Assembly (NCBI RefSeq): GCF_003600355.1
Contig: NZ_CP032416.1
Span: 950,183-1,014,182 of the forward strand
Origin: Clostridium fermenticellae
Lineage (GTDB): Bacteria; Bacillota; Clostridia; Clostridiales; Clostridiaceae
Direction: 5' to 3'
Length of the DNA: 64,000 nucleotides
Shown here: positions 7,903-16,575 of the stretch, in pieces
Position numbering within the stretch: the first letter of the stretch is position 1
How the letters are laid out: each line of letters begins with the position of its first letter
Translations under genes and position numbers: made by a program
The notes under the pieces: generated by a model
Told to the model about the DNA's origin: nothing
Seen by the model: only the letters and a program-made list of their open reading frames with translations
Database searches by the model: none

Positions 7903-9858
7903 CTCGTCTTTGACAGTTGAAGAAGATAAAAAGCTTGGTAAACCTATTAAAATCAATGGTTTCCAAGCTTTAAATTATATTCAAAAAGTGAGTAATGTTT
8001 TTTGTTTTTTCGTGTCTTTAAAAATTTTTTTTACCATTTTATTATTTATAATTTGATAATCAGTACGAAAACCAAATGTATCATGCAGAGCATCTGTAAA
8101 ATCTGTTCTTGTGTAAGTAGGAACATATCCTTCGCCTTTGATTTTATAAAAATTCATAGATCTTAGTCCGGAAATGATTTCAGAGCAAGTGAATTTTTCT
8201 TCTAATTTTTTTTCTAATAATCGATATATTATTAGTGAAATAAAACATGTGGTAAAATGAGCTCGAATTCTATCGTCACGTTGCAGATACACAGGTCTTG
8301 CTTTGAATTCAGTTTTCATAATTCTAAAACATTCTTCGATTTCCCAACGCTTTTGATTTACTTTTATTATGGCGGAAGCCTCGTTTTCCAGGTTTGTACA
8401 AACTGCATAAAATCCATCAAATATAGCTTCTTGTTCAATTAGAGTAGTATTAATCCTTAAAATTTCTTTATCAGCAATCTCACCATCTTGAGTAGAATGA
8501 CTTTTTGTGATAAATCGTTTATAATCATTAACATTACATTTCCTTAATTTTGTAGGATTTTTATCTATTGTATTCTGAGCTCTTTCAACCTGTCGGTTAC
8601 GAATAGTAGATTGATAATTTTTATATTTAAGAGAAAATGTAACGATTAATTTTTGCTCTAATCCGTCTTCCTTAATCCATCGTTCTTTGTAAAAAATATT
8701 TTTAAAATTTTTTTCTTCGTCTAATTCATTAAGGTTATATGTTTGATTATAATCACTAAGGCGCCAGCCTGTTGGGTCTAACGACCATTCTTTTAAATGT
8801 TTTCGTAATTTTTTAACAGACTGGGTAGTAATAAAAGAACGACTATCAACGTTATTAAATTTTCTGTTGGTGGTGGATGCAAGTCCTGCATCAGTGCAAA
8901 CAACAAATTTTGAAAGATTAAAATCTGATATTATTTTTTCTTCTAAAGGCTTTAGGGTAACCTGTTCATTGGTATTTCCATTATTAATGCAAAAGGCAAG
9001 CGGAATACCATCACTGTCCATAAAAAGGCCCATTTGAACAATAGGATTAGGTCGATGCTCTTTTGAAACGCCATATCGTTTTAAGCCATCTTCCTGTTCG
9101 ATTTCAAAGAAGTAGTTTGTGCAATCGTAATAAAGGATACCTTTTTTTCTGTCATATAGTTTTAAGCTGTTATTATATAGTTCAGATTGAATAAAGTCAG
9201 CTTCGCTTGAAATTACTTCTAATGCTCTATAAATATGCTGAACATCAAAATCTGGTTGTTCCATAAATTTTTTTGATAATTCATACGTAGCAAGTTTTGA
9301 AGCCGGGAAAATAATCCTACCATAAATTAATCTAGAAAGAATAGAATCAAGGTTGTAGGTGAATTTATGTTTATCTGAAATTTTTTTGCAAATTTTGTTT
9401 AAACCAAGTTCATGATAAAGTTGCTGCAAGAACAAATAACCACCGTTGAATAAATGCTGCTCGTCTTTTGAAATTTGCTTTGCAGGAGAATATTTTACTA
9501 ATACTTCTCGTTTTTCTTCTTTTTCCTTCTGATTTAATTCATCAACATATTTTTTTGCCCATTCTATTGGGTCTTCACCTTTCAAGTTTTTTAAAAGTTC
9601 AGAATAAGTGCCAAGTTTTTCAACAACTTTAGAAGAACGTTTCCCATTTTCAAATATGGATTTTACGACATATAAAGAAGCAGCATTTTTGGATTTAACA
9701 ATTTGTAATCTCATTTTTTTAGAACCTTTCGTTATATAATACTTATATTATACCACATTGTGTGACATTGTGCACTATAAAGTTTTAAAATTTGACAAAA
9801 AAATAAGCCTATACCACGGCTTTCAAGGAAAATTTATTTATACAACTGTCAAAGACCC
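7903..9858 (-). mobile_element. IS1634-like (IS4 superfamily) insertion sequence
   Basis: The element is about 1956 bp. The outermost matching inverted repeat is GTCTTTGACAGTTG at 7906-7919 and its complement at 9843-9856, with 2-3 extra bases at each end. One 577-residue transposase is encoded on the minus strand. A hairpin at 7931-7972 (arms around AAAGCTTGG) lies after its stop. The flanks are a perfect 105-bp duplication rather than the few bases usual for insertion sequences. IS1634 of Mycoplasma mycoides was described as producing long, variable direct repeats, which fits. Confidence 0.9.
7981..9714 (-). CDS. IS1634-family DDE transposase
   Basis: A 577-residue transposase, apparently intact. 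The N-terminus (MRLQIVKSKNAASLYVVKS) is typical of IS1634-type enzymes. The RNase H-fold catalytic residues lie in YYDCTNYFFEIE (first Asp), FVVCTDAGLAS (second Asp) and KRWEIEECFRIMKTEFKARP (the YREK-like Glu motif of the IS4 superfamily). The start ATG follows a modest AAAGG site. No internal stop or frameshift is seen, so the element may still be mobile. Confidence 0.92.
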   Translation of the reverse strand: MRLQIVKSKNAASLYVVKSIFENGKRSSKVVEKLGTYSELLKNLKGEDPIEWAKKYVDELNQKEKEEKREVLVKYSPAKQISKDEQHLFNGGYLFLQQLYHELGLNKICKKISDKHKFTYNLDSILSRLIYGRIIFPASKLATYELSKKFMEQPDFDVQHIYRALEVISSEADFIQSELYNNSLKLYDRKKGILYYDCTNYFFEIEQEDGLKRYGVSKEHRPNPIVQMGLFMDSDGIPLAFCINNGNTNEQVTLKPLEEKIISDFNLSKFVVCTDAGLASTTNRKFNNVDSRSFITTQSVKKLRKHLKEWSLDPTGWRLSDYNQTYNLNELDEEKNFKNIFYKERWIKEDGLEQKLIVTFSLKYKNYQSTIRNRQVERAQNTIDKNPTKLRKCNVNDYKRFITKSHSTQDGEIADKEILRINTTLIEQEAIFDGFYAVCTNLENEASAIIKVNQKRWEIEECFRIMKTEFKARPVYLQRDDRIRAHFTTCFISLIIYRLLEKKLEEKFTCSEIISGLRSMNFYKIKGEGYVPTYTRTDFTDALHDTFGFRTDYQIINNKMVKKIFKDTKKQKTLLTF

Positions 9859-9938
9859 AAAAATTAGATAAAACTAGAGTCCTCTAAATTTGATTATTAA
9901 CTGAATTTTAATCAAAAGGACTCTAGTTTTTAATTTTA
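9859..9938 (+). repeat. 105-bp direct repeat, right copy, first part (80 bp)
   Basis: Identical to the first 80 bp of the repeat at 7798-7902. It is cut at its TTAATTTTA by the IS4-like element and resumes at 11560. It contains the second copy of the bofC terminator hairpin (stem at 9872-9928). Confidence 0.92.
9872..9931. terminator. Second copy of the bidirectional terminator
   Basis: Exact duplicate of the hairpin at 7811-7870, created when the IS1634-like element duplicated its target. Before the insertions this hairpin lay between bofC and ruvA. Confidence 0.75.
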
Positions 9939-9955
9939 CAGAGATTTAGCACCTA

Positions 9956-9988
9956 AATTCCAGTAAAAATTTTATTTTTACTGGAATT
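9956..9988. terminator. Hairpin at the left end of the IS4-like element
   Basis: A near-perfect palindrome (AATTCCAGTAAAAAT and its complement, 3-nt loop) lies downstream of the transposase stop. It can terminate the transposase message and also shield the element from outside transcription. A partial copy of one arm (TTCCAGTAAAAAT) occurs near the right end at about 11448. Confidence 0.55.
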
Positions 9989-10109
9989 GTATCCAATTAC
10001 ATTTATTTAAAGGGCTGGTAAGCCCGGAGACCGTTAGGTCGAAAAAATAATTATAATACCTCTTTACCCCGATAAATTTATATAATCAATTTCCAGTTTT
10101 AATTTTGAA

Positions 10110-11363
10110 TTATGTCTTTCCAAATATAGGGTTATTCCAATTATCTTCTATAGTAAATCTTTCATCTTTTATATCTTCAATAATATCCATTTGAAGCATA
10201 TTCTTTTCTCTAAAACCCCTTATACACCTAAAAAAGTATAACTGCATTAAATTAAATGCTATTATTATAAACATTAAAACTGTTTCTACGCCCGTAGGGC
10301 TATGAAGAAAACAGTGATCTAAATGCCATTCCGTCTTCAGTTGATGAAATATATTATTTTCAATGTCCCATCTTTTATGCATTATCTTCCACAGGCTTTC
10401 TACTGATGTAAATTTATCTGTTGTTATGATCCATCCTTCTTTAATCTCTATTCTGTCTCCAGTATGAATTTCTTCCACAAACCTCAAGAACCTTACTTTT
10501 ATATCCTTATCAGACATTTCAAAATTATCATCTTCCCATGCCTTAATCTTTGTGTAGATATTTGTATTTTTTCTTACAATCCAGTTCTTATCTGCCTCAC
10601 GGCATTTAAATAAAGCTAATGCGTCTTTTACAATGTGAAGACGTTCATCTTTTACTCTAACTACAGCATTCATTCCTATAGAGAGTACTTCTTTTATCCA
10701 TGTAGCATTACAATACAAAGCATCAGCTACAATGATATCCGCAAAGTGATGATATTTTTTATATAGCTTTTTAATTAAACGTTTGCCGGCAGTAATTTCT
10801 CCTTCATCTTTACCTGAACTATCTTTTTGGGATTCAAGCATTTCCTGATCTAAAACAATATGTGGATCACAACCAACCATTGCACAAACTACTGATCTGT
10901 GAAAATGATGCGTTATACCTTTTTTATCAACCCTTGTAAGGCAGTTGTTACAAGATTTTTTAATACTGTCAAATAGTTCTACACCATCTATGGCAGCTAC
11001 CTTTAAACCATCTATAGTACCATTTCTAAATACTTTATTCTTCGCAGTAGTTTTTATTATGTGCTTGTTGATATTTTTTAAGCCATCAAGATCAAAATCA
11101 TTCAAGAAACGCCTAACGGCGTCAATGCGTAGCATTTTAGTATTTTTAGGTAATACCTTTTTAAATTTATTCTTTTCAATCCAATGTTCTAATCTATTGA
11201 AACTTCTTATTTGAAGCATGAATCCAAATAATACTACGAAAGCTATTGTTGAAACTTTTGCTGGAGATTTTATTATTTTATTTTTTAAACTATTGATTTT
11301 TTCACCTATATCATATACCCTGTTAATATAAGTGAGTAGCTGTTTCAAATAACTTTTACTCAT
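10110..11363 (-). CDS. IS4-like DDE transposase
   Basis: A 417-residue transposase. The catalytic Asp residues lie in VAAIDGVELF and ADIIVADALY; the Glu lies in HKRWDIENNIFHQLKTEW, close to the end, with the long beta-strand insertion before it usual for the IS4 group. The N-terminal 100 residues form a helical DNA-binding region. No stops or frameshifts are seen. The last third contains a hydrophobic stretch (VLMFIIIAFNLMQLYFF) common in this group. The exact subgroup is uncertain. Confidence 0.88.
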   Translation of the reverse strand: MSKSYLKQLLTYINRVYDIGEKINSLKNKIIKSPAKVSTIAFVVLFGFMLQIRSFNRLEHWIEKNKFKKVLPKNTKMLRIDAVRRFLNDFDLDGLKNINKHIIKTTAKNKVFRNGTIDGLKVAAIDGVELFDSIKKSCNNCLTRVDKKGITHHFHRSVVCAMVGCDPHIVLDQEMLESQKDSSGKDEGEITAGKRLIKKLYKKYHHFADIIVADALYCNATWIKEVLSIGMNAVVRVKDERLHIVKDALALFKCREADKNWIVRKNTNIYTKIKAWEDDNFEMSDKDIKVRFLRFVEEIHTGDRIEIKEGWIITTDKFTSVESLWKIMHKRWDIENNIFHQLKTEWHLDHCFLHSPTGVETVLMFIIIAFNLMQLYFFRCIRGFREKNMLQMDIIEDIKDERFTIEDNWNNPIFGKT

Positions 11364-11559
11364 TTTATCAGCATCCTTTTATTTTTAGTTTTTAGCAAAA
11401 CCATTATAAAAAGGATGCTTTTATTATGCAAATTTTTTCCGTATAATTTCCAGTAAAAATCGGAATCTATTAATTCTACTGTAAATATTCATAAGACTTT
11501 ATAATTCAAAGGACTACCGTCCTAAAAATTTTTTAAGTGCTAAACTTCTGTTAATTTTA

Positions 11560-11584
11560 ACAGTGGTTGAATTAAGTTTATTAT
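11560..11584 (+). repeat. 105-bp direct repeat, right copy, last 25 bp
   Basis: It runs from ACAGTGGTTG to TTTATTAT and matches 7878-7902 exactly. It completes the right-hand copy after the IS4-like element and runs directly into the native ruvA upstream region. Confidence 0.9.
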
Positions 11585-11610
11585 AATGGTAAAGTATTAT
11601 ATGTTATAAT
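11582..11610 (+). promoter_or_regulatory. Candidate ruvA promoter
   Basis: TATAAT at 11605-11610 is preceded by TG one base away (extended -10). The -35 position (about 11582-11587, TATAAT) is poor. The IS4-like element ends about 30 bp further upstream, so the core promoter appears to have survived both insertions. Confidence 0.5.
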
Positions 11611-11633
11611 ACTATAATTTTGGGGGATTTTAT

Positions 11634-12224
11634 ATGTATGAATATATAAAAGGAATTTACATTGGAATGAATAAAGATTATATAATAGTTGAAAATGGCG
11701 GCATTGGTTACAAAATTTATACTTCTGGAAGCACAATTGCAAAACTCCCCAAAATAAATGAATACATAACTTTATATCTTCAGCAGATTGTTAGAGATGA
11801 TTTTATTGGTCTATATGGTTTTTTGACAAGAGAAGAATTAAATATGTTTAACTTACTTTTTACCGTAAATGGAATAGGCGCTAAGGCGGCATTATCTCTT
11901 CTTTCAATCAGTAATGTGAGTAATTTAAAATATGCTATTTTGATTGGAGATGAAAAGACAATTGTGAGAGCTCCTGGAGTTGGTAAAAAGACAGCTCAAA
12001 GAATTATACTAGAATTGAAGGATAAAATACCTAAAGATGAAAATATGATTGTAGATGAAAGCAACAAAAATGATGAATCAGATTATATGGAAGCTGAAGC
12101 ATTAGAGGCATTGATTACACTTGGATATTCTGAAAGAGAGGCTTCAAAGGCACTTAAGAAAGTTAATAAAAATGCCTCTGTTGAAGATATGATTAAAGCT
12201 TCTCTCAAATTTTTAATGTGTTAG
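11634..12224 (+). CDS. ruvA: Holliday junction branch migration protein RuvA
   Basis: A 196-residue RuvA. As a tetramer it binds Holliday junctions and positions RuvB rings for branch migration. The N-terminal OB-fold (MYEYIKGIYIGMNKDYIIVE), a helix-hairpin-helix pair (FTVNGIGAKAALSLL and APGVGKKTAQRIILELK, about residues 75-130) and the C-terminal RuvB-binding domain (EALEALITLGYSEREASKAL) are all present and of normal length. A GGGGG site lies 7 bases before the ATG. It is the first gene of a run continuing into ruvB 4 bases later. Insertion sequences lie directly upstream. Confidence 0.97.
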   Translation: MYEYIKGIYIGMNKDYIIVENGGIGYKIYTSGSTIAKLPKINEYITLYLQQIVRDDFIGLYGFLTREELNMFNLLFTVNGIGAKAALSLLSISNVSNLKYAILIGDEKTIVRAPGVGKKTAQRIILELKDKIPKDENMIVDESNKNDESDYMEAEALEALITLGYSEREASKALKKVNKNASVEDMIKASLKFLMC

Positions 12225-12237
12225 GTAGGTGAATTTT

Positions 12238-13281
12238 GTGGAAGATAGAATAGTAGCACCTGCAAATATATGTGGAGATAATGAAAATGAATATAGTCTA
12301 AGACCTAAGAGATTAAATGAATATATTGGACAGGAGAAGGTCAAGGAAGAACTTAGAATTTTTATAAAGGCAGCTAAAAAAAGAAATGAAGCTTTAGATC
12401 ATGTGCTCTTGTATGGACCACCTGGACTTGGGAAAACCACTCTTGCTAATATAATAGCAATTGAGATGGGTGGAAATTTAAAAGTCACTTCTGGACCTGC
12501 TATAGAAAGAGCTGGAGATTTGGCAGCTATTTTGACTAGTTTAAATGATAATGATGTGCTTTTTATAGATGAGATTCACAGACTTAATAGAAATGTGGAA
12601 GAAATATTATATCCAGCTATGGAAGATTATTCACTTGATATAGTAATAGGTAAAGGTGCAGCAGCAAAATCTATTAGACTTGATCTAGCAAAATTTACTC
12701 TTATAGGGGCTACCACAAGGGTTGGACTTTTGACATCGCCTTTAAGGGATAGGTTTGGAGTACTATGTGCTATGGAATTCTATAAAGAAGAAGAACTTCA
12801 GGAGATAATAGTTAGATCTGCAAGCATACTTGGGGTGGATATAGACGATGAGGCTGCATCCGAAATAGGAAAAAGATCAAGAGGAACTCCTAGAATTGCC
12901 AACAGGCTTTTAAAAAGAGTTAGAGATTATTCTGATGTTGAAGGTGATGGGGCAATAAACCTTAAAACAGCGAAAAGTGCATTAAAACTTCTTGGCGTTG
13001 ATGGCGAAGGTTTTGATAATATAGATAATAAAATACTGCTGGCTGTTGTGGATAACTTTAATGGAGGACCAGTTGGAATAGAAACCCTTTCATATTTTAT
13101 AGGTGAAGAATTAGATACTATACAGGATGTATATGAACCATACCTTCTTCAAAAAGGTTTTATAGTCAGAACGCCAAGAGGGAGAATAGCTACTAAGCTC
13201 GCGTACAAGCATTTAAATATAAGCGTTGAAAAATCTGAAGATAATGGCAAAGAGCAGTGTTCTCTTTTTGATGATAAATAA
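12238..13281 (+). CDS. ruvB: Holliday junction DNA helicase RuvB
   Basis: A AAA+ motor that drives branch migration with RuvA. Walker A (GPPGLGKTT, about residue 59), Walker B (LFIDEIHRL), sensor 1 (GATTRVG) and the arginine-finger segment (LRDRFG) are present, followed by the winged-helix C-terminal domain. The GTG at 12238 is preferred because AGGTAGGTG sits at good distance. The in-frame GTG at 12229 overlaps that site and would add only MNF; homologues usually begin M-E-(D/N)-R-I-V. It is translated closely after ruvA. The size (347 aa) is normal. Confidence 0.96.
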   Translation: MEDRIVAPANICGDNENEYSLRPKRLNEYIGQEKVKEELRIFIKAAKKRNEALDHVLLYGPPGLGKTTLANIIAIEMGGNLKVTSGPAIERAGDLAAILTSLNDNDVLFIDEIHRLNRNVEEILYPAMEDYSLDIVIGKGAAAKSIRLDLAKFTLIGATTRVGLLTSPLRDRFGVLCAMEFYKEEELQEIIVRSASILGVDIDDEAASEIGKRSRGTPRIANRLLKRVRDYSDVEGDGAINLKTAKSALKLLGVDGEGFDNIDNKILLAVVDNFNGGPVGIETLSYFIGEELDTIQDVYEPYLLQKGFIVRTPRGRIATKLAYKHLNISVEKSEDNGKEQCSLFDDK

Positions 13282-13313
13282 GTTAAACACATAAGACAGA
13301 ATGGAGTGGAATT

Positions 13314-14339
13314 ATGAAACTAAAGGATTTTGATTTTTATTTGCCACAGGAATTAATTGCCCAGCATCCTATGGAAAAAAGGGATGAGGCTAGGCTTATG
13401 GTATTGGATAAAGAAAGTGGAAGTGTTGACCATAAAATATTTAAGGATATAATCGACTATTTAGATCAAGGAGATTGTTTGGTTTTAAATGATACAAGAG
13501 TAATACCAGCAAGACTTATAGGTTCAAAAGAGGATACAGGGGGAAAGATGGAATTTCTCCTTTTAAAAAGAGTTGACAGAGATACATGGGAGGTTCTTGT
13601 AAAACCTGGTAAAAGAGCGCAGATCGGAAATAGATTTGTATTTGGAAACGGTGAACTTAAGGCTGAAGTGATTGACATAGAAGAAGAAGGAATAAGAAAT
13701 GTTAAATTTGAATATGAAGGAATATTTGAAGAAGTGCTTGACAGACTTGGACAGATGCCGCTTCCACCTTATATAAAAGAAAAATTAGAAGATAAAGAAA
13801 TGTATCAAACCGTTTATTCAAGAGAATTAGGGTCTGCAGCAGCACCTACAGCAGGGCTTCATTTTACAGAAGAACTTCTTCAAAAGATAAGAAATAAAGG
13901 TGTAAATGTTGTATTTTTGACCTTGCATGTTGGTCTTGGTACCTTTAGACCTGTAAAAGAAGAAAATGTTGAAGAGCATAATATGCATTCAGAATATTAT
14001 TGTATGAGTAAAGAGACTGCTGACATAATAAACAAAACAAGAGAAGCTCAAAAAAATGTAATTGCTGTGGGAACTACTTCGTGTAGAACGCTTGAGACAA
14101 TTGGGGATGAAAATGGAAGAGTTAGAGAACAGTCGGGTTGGACAGATATATTCATATATCCAGGATACAAATATAAGGTCGTAGATAGACTTATAACAAA
14201 TTTTCACCTTCCGGAGTCAACTCTGATTATGCTTGTGAGTGCACTGTGTGGAAGAGAAAACATATTAAATGCTTATGATATAGCAGTTAAGGAAAAGTAT
14301 AGATTCTTTAGTTTTGGAGATGCAATGTTTATAAAATAA
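13314..14339 (+). CDS. queA: S-adenosylmethionine:tRNA ribosyltransferase-isomerase QueA
   Basis: It transfers and isomerises the ribose of AdoMet onto preQ1 in tRNA, the penultimate step to queuosine. The 341-residue length is normal. Family signatures visible include [14 protein letters not shown] at the N-terminus, [21 protein letters not shown] and [15 protein letters not shown]. The order ruvB-queA-tgt follows the Bacillus arrangement, with a 32-base gap after ruvB and a GGAGTGG site before the ATG. Confidence 0.97.
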   Translation: MKLKDFDFYLPQELIAQHPMEKRDEARLMVLDKESGSVDHKIFKDIIDYLDQGDCLVLNDTRVIPARLIGSKEDTGGKMEFLLLKRVDRDTWEVLVKPGKRAQIGNRFVFGNGELKAEVIDIEEEGIRNVKFEYEGIFEEVLDRLGQMPLPPYIKEKLEDKEMYQTVYSRELGSAAAPTAGLHFTEELLQKIRNKGVNVVFLTLHVGLGTFRPVKEENVEEHNMHSEYYCMSKETADIINKTREAQKNVIAVGTTSCRTLETIGDENGRVREQSGWTDIFIYPGYKYKVVDRLITNFHLPESTLIMLVSALCGRENILNAYDIAVKEKYRFFSFGDAMFIK

Positions 14340-14350
14340 GGAGTGTTTAG

Positions 14351-15481
14351 ATGTATAAGCTACTTAAAAAGTGCGGCAAAATAAGGAGAGGCGAATTTAC
14401 TACTCCACATGGAGTAATTCAAACGCCTGTATTTATGAATGTGGGTACTCTTGCAGCTATAAAGGGTGCTGTTTCAACCGTTGATTTAAGAAAAATAGGA
14501 TGTCAGGTTGAACTGTCAAATACATACCATCTTCATTTGAGACCTGGCGATGAGGTTATAAAAAAACTCGGTGGAATTCATAAATTTATGAATTGGGATA
14601 GACCAATACTGACTGATTCAGGTGGATTTCAAGTTTTTTCATTATCAAAGATGAGGAATATAAAAGAAGAGGGAGTTTATTTTAATTCACATATAGACGG
14701 AAGAAAAATATTTATGGGACCTGAAGAAAGTATGAGAATTCAGAGTAATTTGGCTTCCACTATAGCAATGGCATTTGATGAATGTATACCAAATCCATCA
14801 CCAAAGGATTATGTTGAAAGATCTGTTGAGAGAACTACTAGGTGGTTAGCCAGGTGTAAAGCAGAGTTAGATAGATTGAATAAACTTCCAGATACTATAA
14901 ATAAACAGCAGATGTTGTTTGGTATAAATCAAGGTGGAACATATGATGATTTAAGAATAAAGCATGCAAAGGAAATAGCTAGTATGGATTTAGATGGCTA
15001 TGCTATAGGAGGATTAGCAGTAGGAGAAACACATGATGAAATGTACAGGATAATAGATGCTGTGGTCCCAAATCTTCCTCAGGATAAGCCTATATATTTA
15101 ATGGGTGTTGGTCTCCCAAGCAATATATTAGAAGCAGTTGATAGAGGAGTCGATTTTTTTGATTGTGTTCTTCCTGCTAGAAATGGTAGACATGGTCATG
15201 TATTTACTAAAAATGGCAAGATAAACTTGATGAATGCCAAGTATGAACTTGACTCAAAACCGATAGATGATAAATGTAATTGTCCAACTTGTAGAAATTA
15301 TTCGAGAGCATATATAAGGCATCTATTTAAAGCGAAGGAAATGCTTGCAATGAGACTGTGTGTACTGCACAATTTATATTTTTATAATAATATGATGCAG
15401 GAAATTAGAAATGCTATTGATGGTGATTACTTTAAAGAATATAAAGAACAAAAATTAAATGACTGGAATGGAAGGGCATAA
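14351..15481 (+). CDS. tgt: tRNA-guanine transglycosylase
   Basis: It exchanges guanine 34 for preQ1 in tRNAs with GUN anticodons, upstream of QueA in queuosine synthesis. The 376-residue TIM barrel shows TDSGGFQVFSL with the acid residue, the nucleophile region GVDFFDCVLPARNGRHGH, and the zinc ligands CNCPTC followed by the downstream His of YIRHLFKAKE. It starts 11 bases after queA with an AGGAGTG site, so the two are almost certainly co-transcribed. Confidence 0.97.
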   Translation: MYKLLKKCGKIRRGEFTTPHGVIQTPVFMNVGTLAAIKGAVSTVDLRKIGCQVELSNTYHLHLRPGDEVIKKLGGIHKFMNWDRPILTDSGGFQVFSLSKMRNIKEEGVYFNSHIDGRKIFMGPEESMRIQSNLASTIAMAFDECIPNPSPKDYVERSVERTTRWLARCKAELDRLNKLPDTINKQQMLFGINQGGTYDDLRIKHAKEIASMDLDGYAIGGLAVGETHDEMYRIIDAVVPNLPQDKPIYLMGVGLPSNILEAVDRGVDFFDCVLPARNGRHGHVFTKNGKINLMNAKYELDSKPIDDKCNCPTCRNYSRAYIRHLFKAKEMLAMRLCVLHNLYFYNNMMQEIRNAIDGDYFKEYKEQKLNDWNGRA

Positions 15482-15517
15482 TTTTAACAATAATTTAGAA
15501 AGGTGGTTATTATAAAA

Positions 15518-15826
15518 ATGAAGACATTAATACAATTCTCTCCTATTATACTAATGCTAATTTTGTGTTACATACTTATACTTGTACCAGAAAATAAGAG
15601 AAAAAAGAAATATAACACAATGCTTGAAGCTTTAAAGGTAAATGATGAGGTTATCACCAAAGGTGGCATAATTGGAAAGATAACAAATATTCAGGGAAAG
15701 GCAGTTATAATTCAAACTGGTCCTGATAAGATTAAAATAAAAATAGATAAGACAGGTATATTAGATTTGATGACAGATTTTGATTCACATGTATCTGAAA
15801 AGGATAAGAAAGAAAATAAAAATTAA
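15518..15826 (+). CDS. yajC: Preprotein translocase subunit YajC
   Basis: A small membrane protein of the SecDF-YajC holotranslocon. It has one N-terminal membrane helix (about residues 5-24) and a cytosolic domain with the family pattern EALKVNDEVITKGGIIGKI. The ATG at 15518 is chosen since the AGAAAGGTGG site ends about 11 bases before it; a GTG at 15503 lies inside that site. 102 residues. It lies between tgt and the YrzE-like gene, with secD and secF further downstream. Confidence 0.93.
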   Translation: MKTLIQFSPIILMLILCYILILVPENKRKKKYNTMLEALKVNDEVITKGGIIGKITNIQGKAVIIQTGPDKIKIKIDKTGILDLMTDFDSHVSEKDKKENKN

Positions 15827-15830
15827 TCAT

Positions 15831-15876
15831 AAAACACCTTCTTTCTACATAAGTACTATTAGATAGGAGGTGTTTT
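15831..15876 (+). terminator. Hairpin overlapping the next gene's ribosome binding site
   Basis: AAAACACCT at 15831-15839 pairs with AGGTGTTTT at 15868-15876, the latter overlapping the AGGAGG site and ending one base before the ATG at 15878. The right arm ends in a T-run. It can act as a terminator after yajC or sequester the start of the next gene. Confidence 0.5.
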
Positions 15877-15877
15877 T

Positions 15878-16252
15878 ATGGAAAAGAATAATAATGTAAA
15901 TTATATTCCGGCAGCAGAAGGTGTTTTAAGGGGATTCATAATGACAGTAGTTCTTTTATTAATATTTGCAGTTGTTATGACTTTTACTGAGGTAAGTAGC
16001 AAAGTAAGTTCAATGTTCTATTTGATAACAACCTTGATTAGTATAATGTATGGTTCCATATATGCTGTAAAAAAGATTAGAAGAAGGGGTTGGCTTATAG
16101 GCATTATAGTAGCTGTACTATATTTGTTGATACTTTACATAGTTTCAGTAATTTCTGGAAATTCAGCTGTACTAGGTATAGATAGAATTAAGAGGTTTAG
16201 TCTTGCACTTTTAGTTGGACTTCTGTCTGGAATGCTTGGGGTAAATATATAA
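15878..16252 (+). CDS. TIGR04086 family membrane protein (YrzE-like)
   Basis: A 124-residue integral membrane protein with four predicted helices (roughly residues 17-38, 47-65, 74-97 and 106-124). It matches the small YrzE/TIGR04086 family by position (between yajC and the sec genes in many Firmicutes) and by topology. Its function is not known. A strong AGGAGG precedes the ATG but is part of a hairpin. Confidence 0.75.
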   Translation: MEKNNNVNYIPAAEGVLRGFIMTVVLLLIFAVVMTFTEVSSKVSSMFYLITTLISIMYGSIYAVKKIRRRGWLIGIIVAVLYLLILYIVSVISGNSAVLGIDRIKRFSLALLVGLLSGMLGVNI

Positions 16253-16273
16253 TATAGTTAAAGGATTCTTAAC

Positions 16274-16302
16274 TTTATTTTATGTTTTACTTATGATATA
16301 AT
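16274..16302 (+). promoter_or_regulatory. scfA promoter
   Basis: An extended -10 (TGATATAAT, box 16297-16302) with a weak TTTATT 17 bp upstream. It gives a short 5' leader before scfA. Confidence 0.5.
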
Positions 16303-16336
16303 CAAACGGGAAACCGTAAAGAATGGAGGAATTTAA

Positions 16337-16474
16337 ATGAAACATATAAAAACTATAAATGGGACAAACATAAAGGACAGTTTAAAAAAACCTGGATGTA
16401 AGGAATGTGCTAATTCCTGTCAATCAGCATGTAAAACTTCCTGCACAGTTGCTAATTTGGCTTGTGAAAATTAA
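16337..16474 (+). CDS. scfA: SCIFF six-cysteine peptide precursor
   Basis: A 45-residue peptide with six Cys in the C-terminal half (PGCKECANSCQSACKTSC, then CEN). This is the hallmark of SCIFF (six cysteines in forty-five residues), a ribosomally made peptide found almost throughout Clostridia. The neighbouring radical-SAM enzyme installs a thioether crosslink between a Cys and a Thr; a Thr lies directly after the fifth Cys here. The ATG has a TGGAGGA site. A hairpin separates it from the maturase gene. The mature product's role is not established. Confidence 0.95.
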   Translation: MKHIKTINGTNIKDSLKKPGCKECANSCQSACKTSCTVANLACEN

Positions 16475-16476
16475 TA

Positions 16477-16519
16477 TAAATTTAAGCAGTAACATTTTGT
16501 TACTGCTTTAAATTTAAAC
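16477..16519 (+). terminator. Attenuating hairpin between scfA and scfB
   Basis: An almost perfect stem (TAAATTTAAGCAGTAAC and its complement with one bulged A) has a 5-nt loop ATTTT. The outer part is A/T rich with a short T-run. It probably lets most transcripts stop after the peptide gene, giving excess SCIFF over maturase, or protects the scfA message. Confidence 0.7.
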
Positions 16520-16575
16520 AAGCTTTGTTCTATAGGTGTAGTTGAATTATATATAAATTTAGGGAGGAAAATAAG

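Larger units (their letters stand above)
9939..11550 (-). mobile_element. IS4-family-like insertion sequence
   Basis: The element is 1612 bp. The left terminus CAGAGATTTAGCACCTAAA matches the complement of the right terminus (TTTAAGTGCTAAACTTCTG) with three differences. It is flanked by a perfect 9-bp duplication TTAATTTTA (9930-9938 and 11551-11559), a length usual for IS4-type elements. It encodes one transposase on the minus strand. Its target is the right-hand copy of the 105-bp duplication, so it arrived after the IS1634-like element. Confidence 0.92.
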
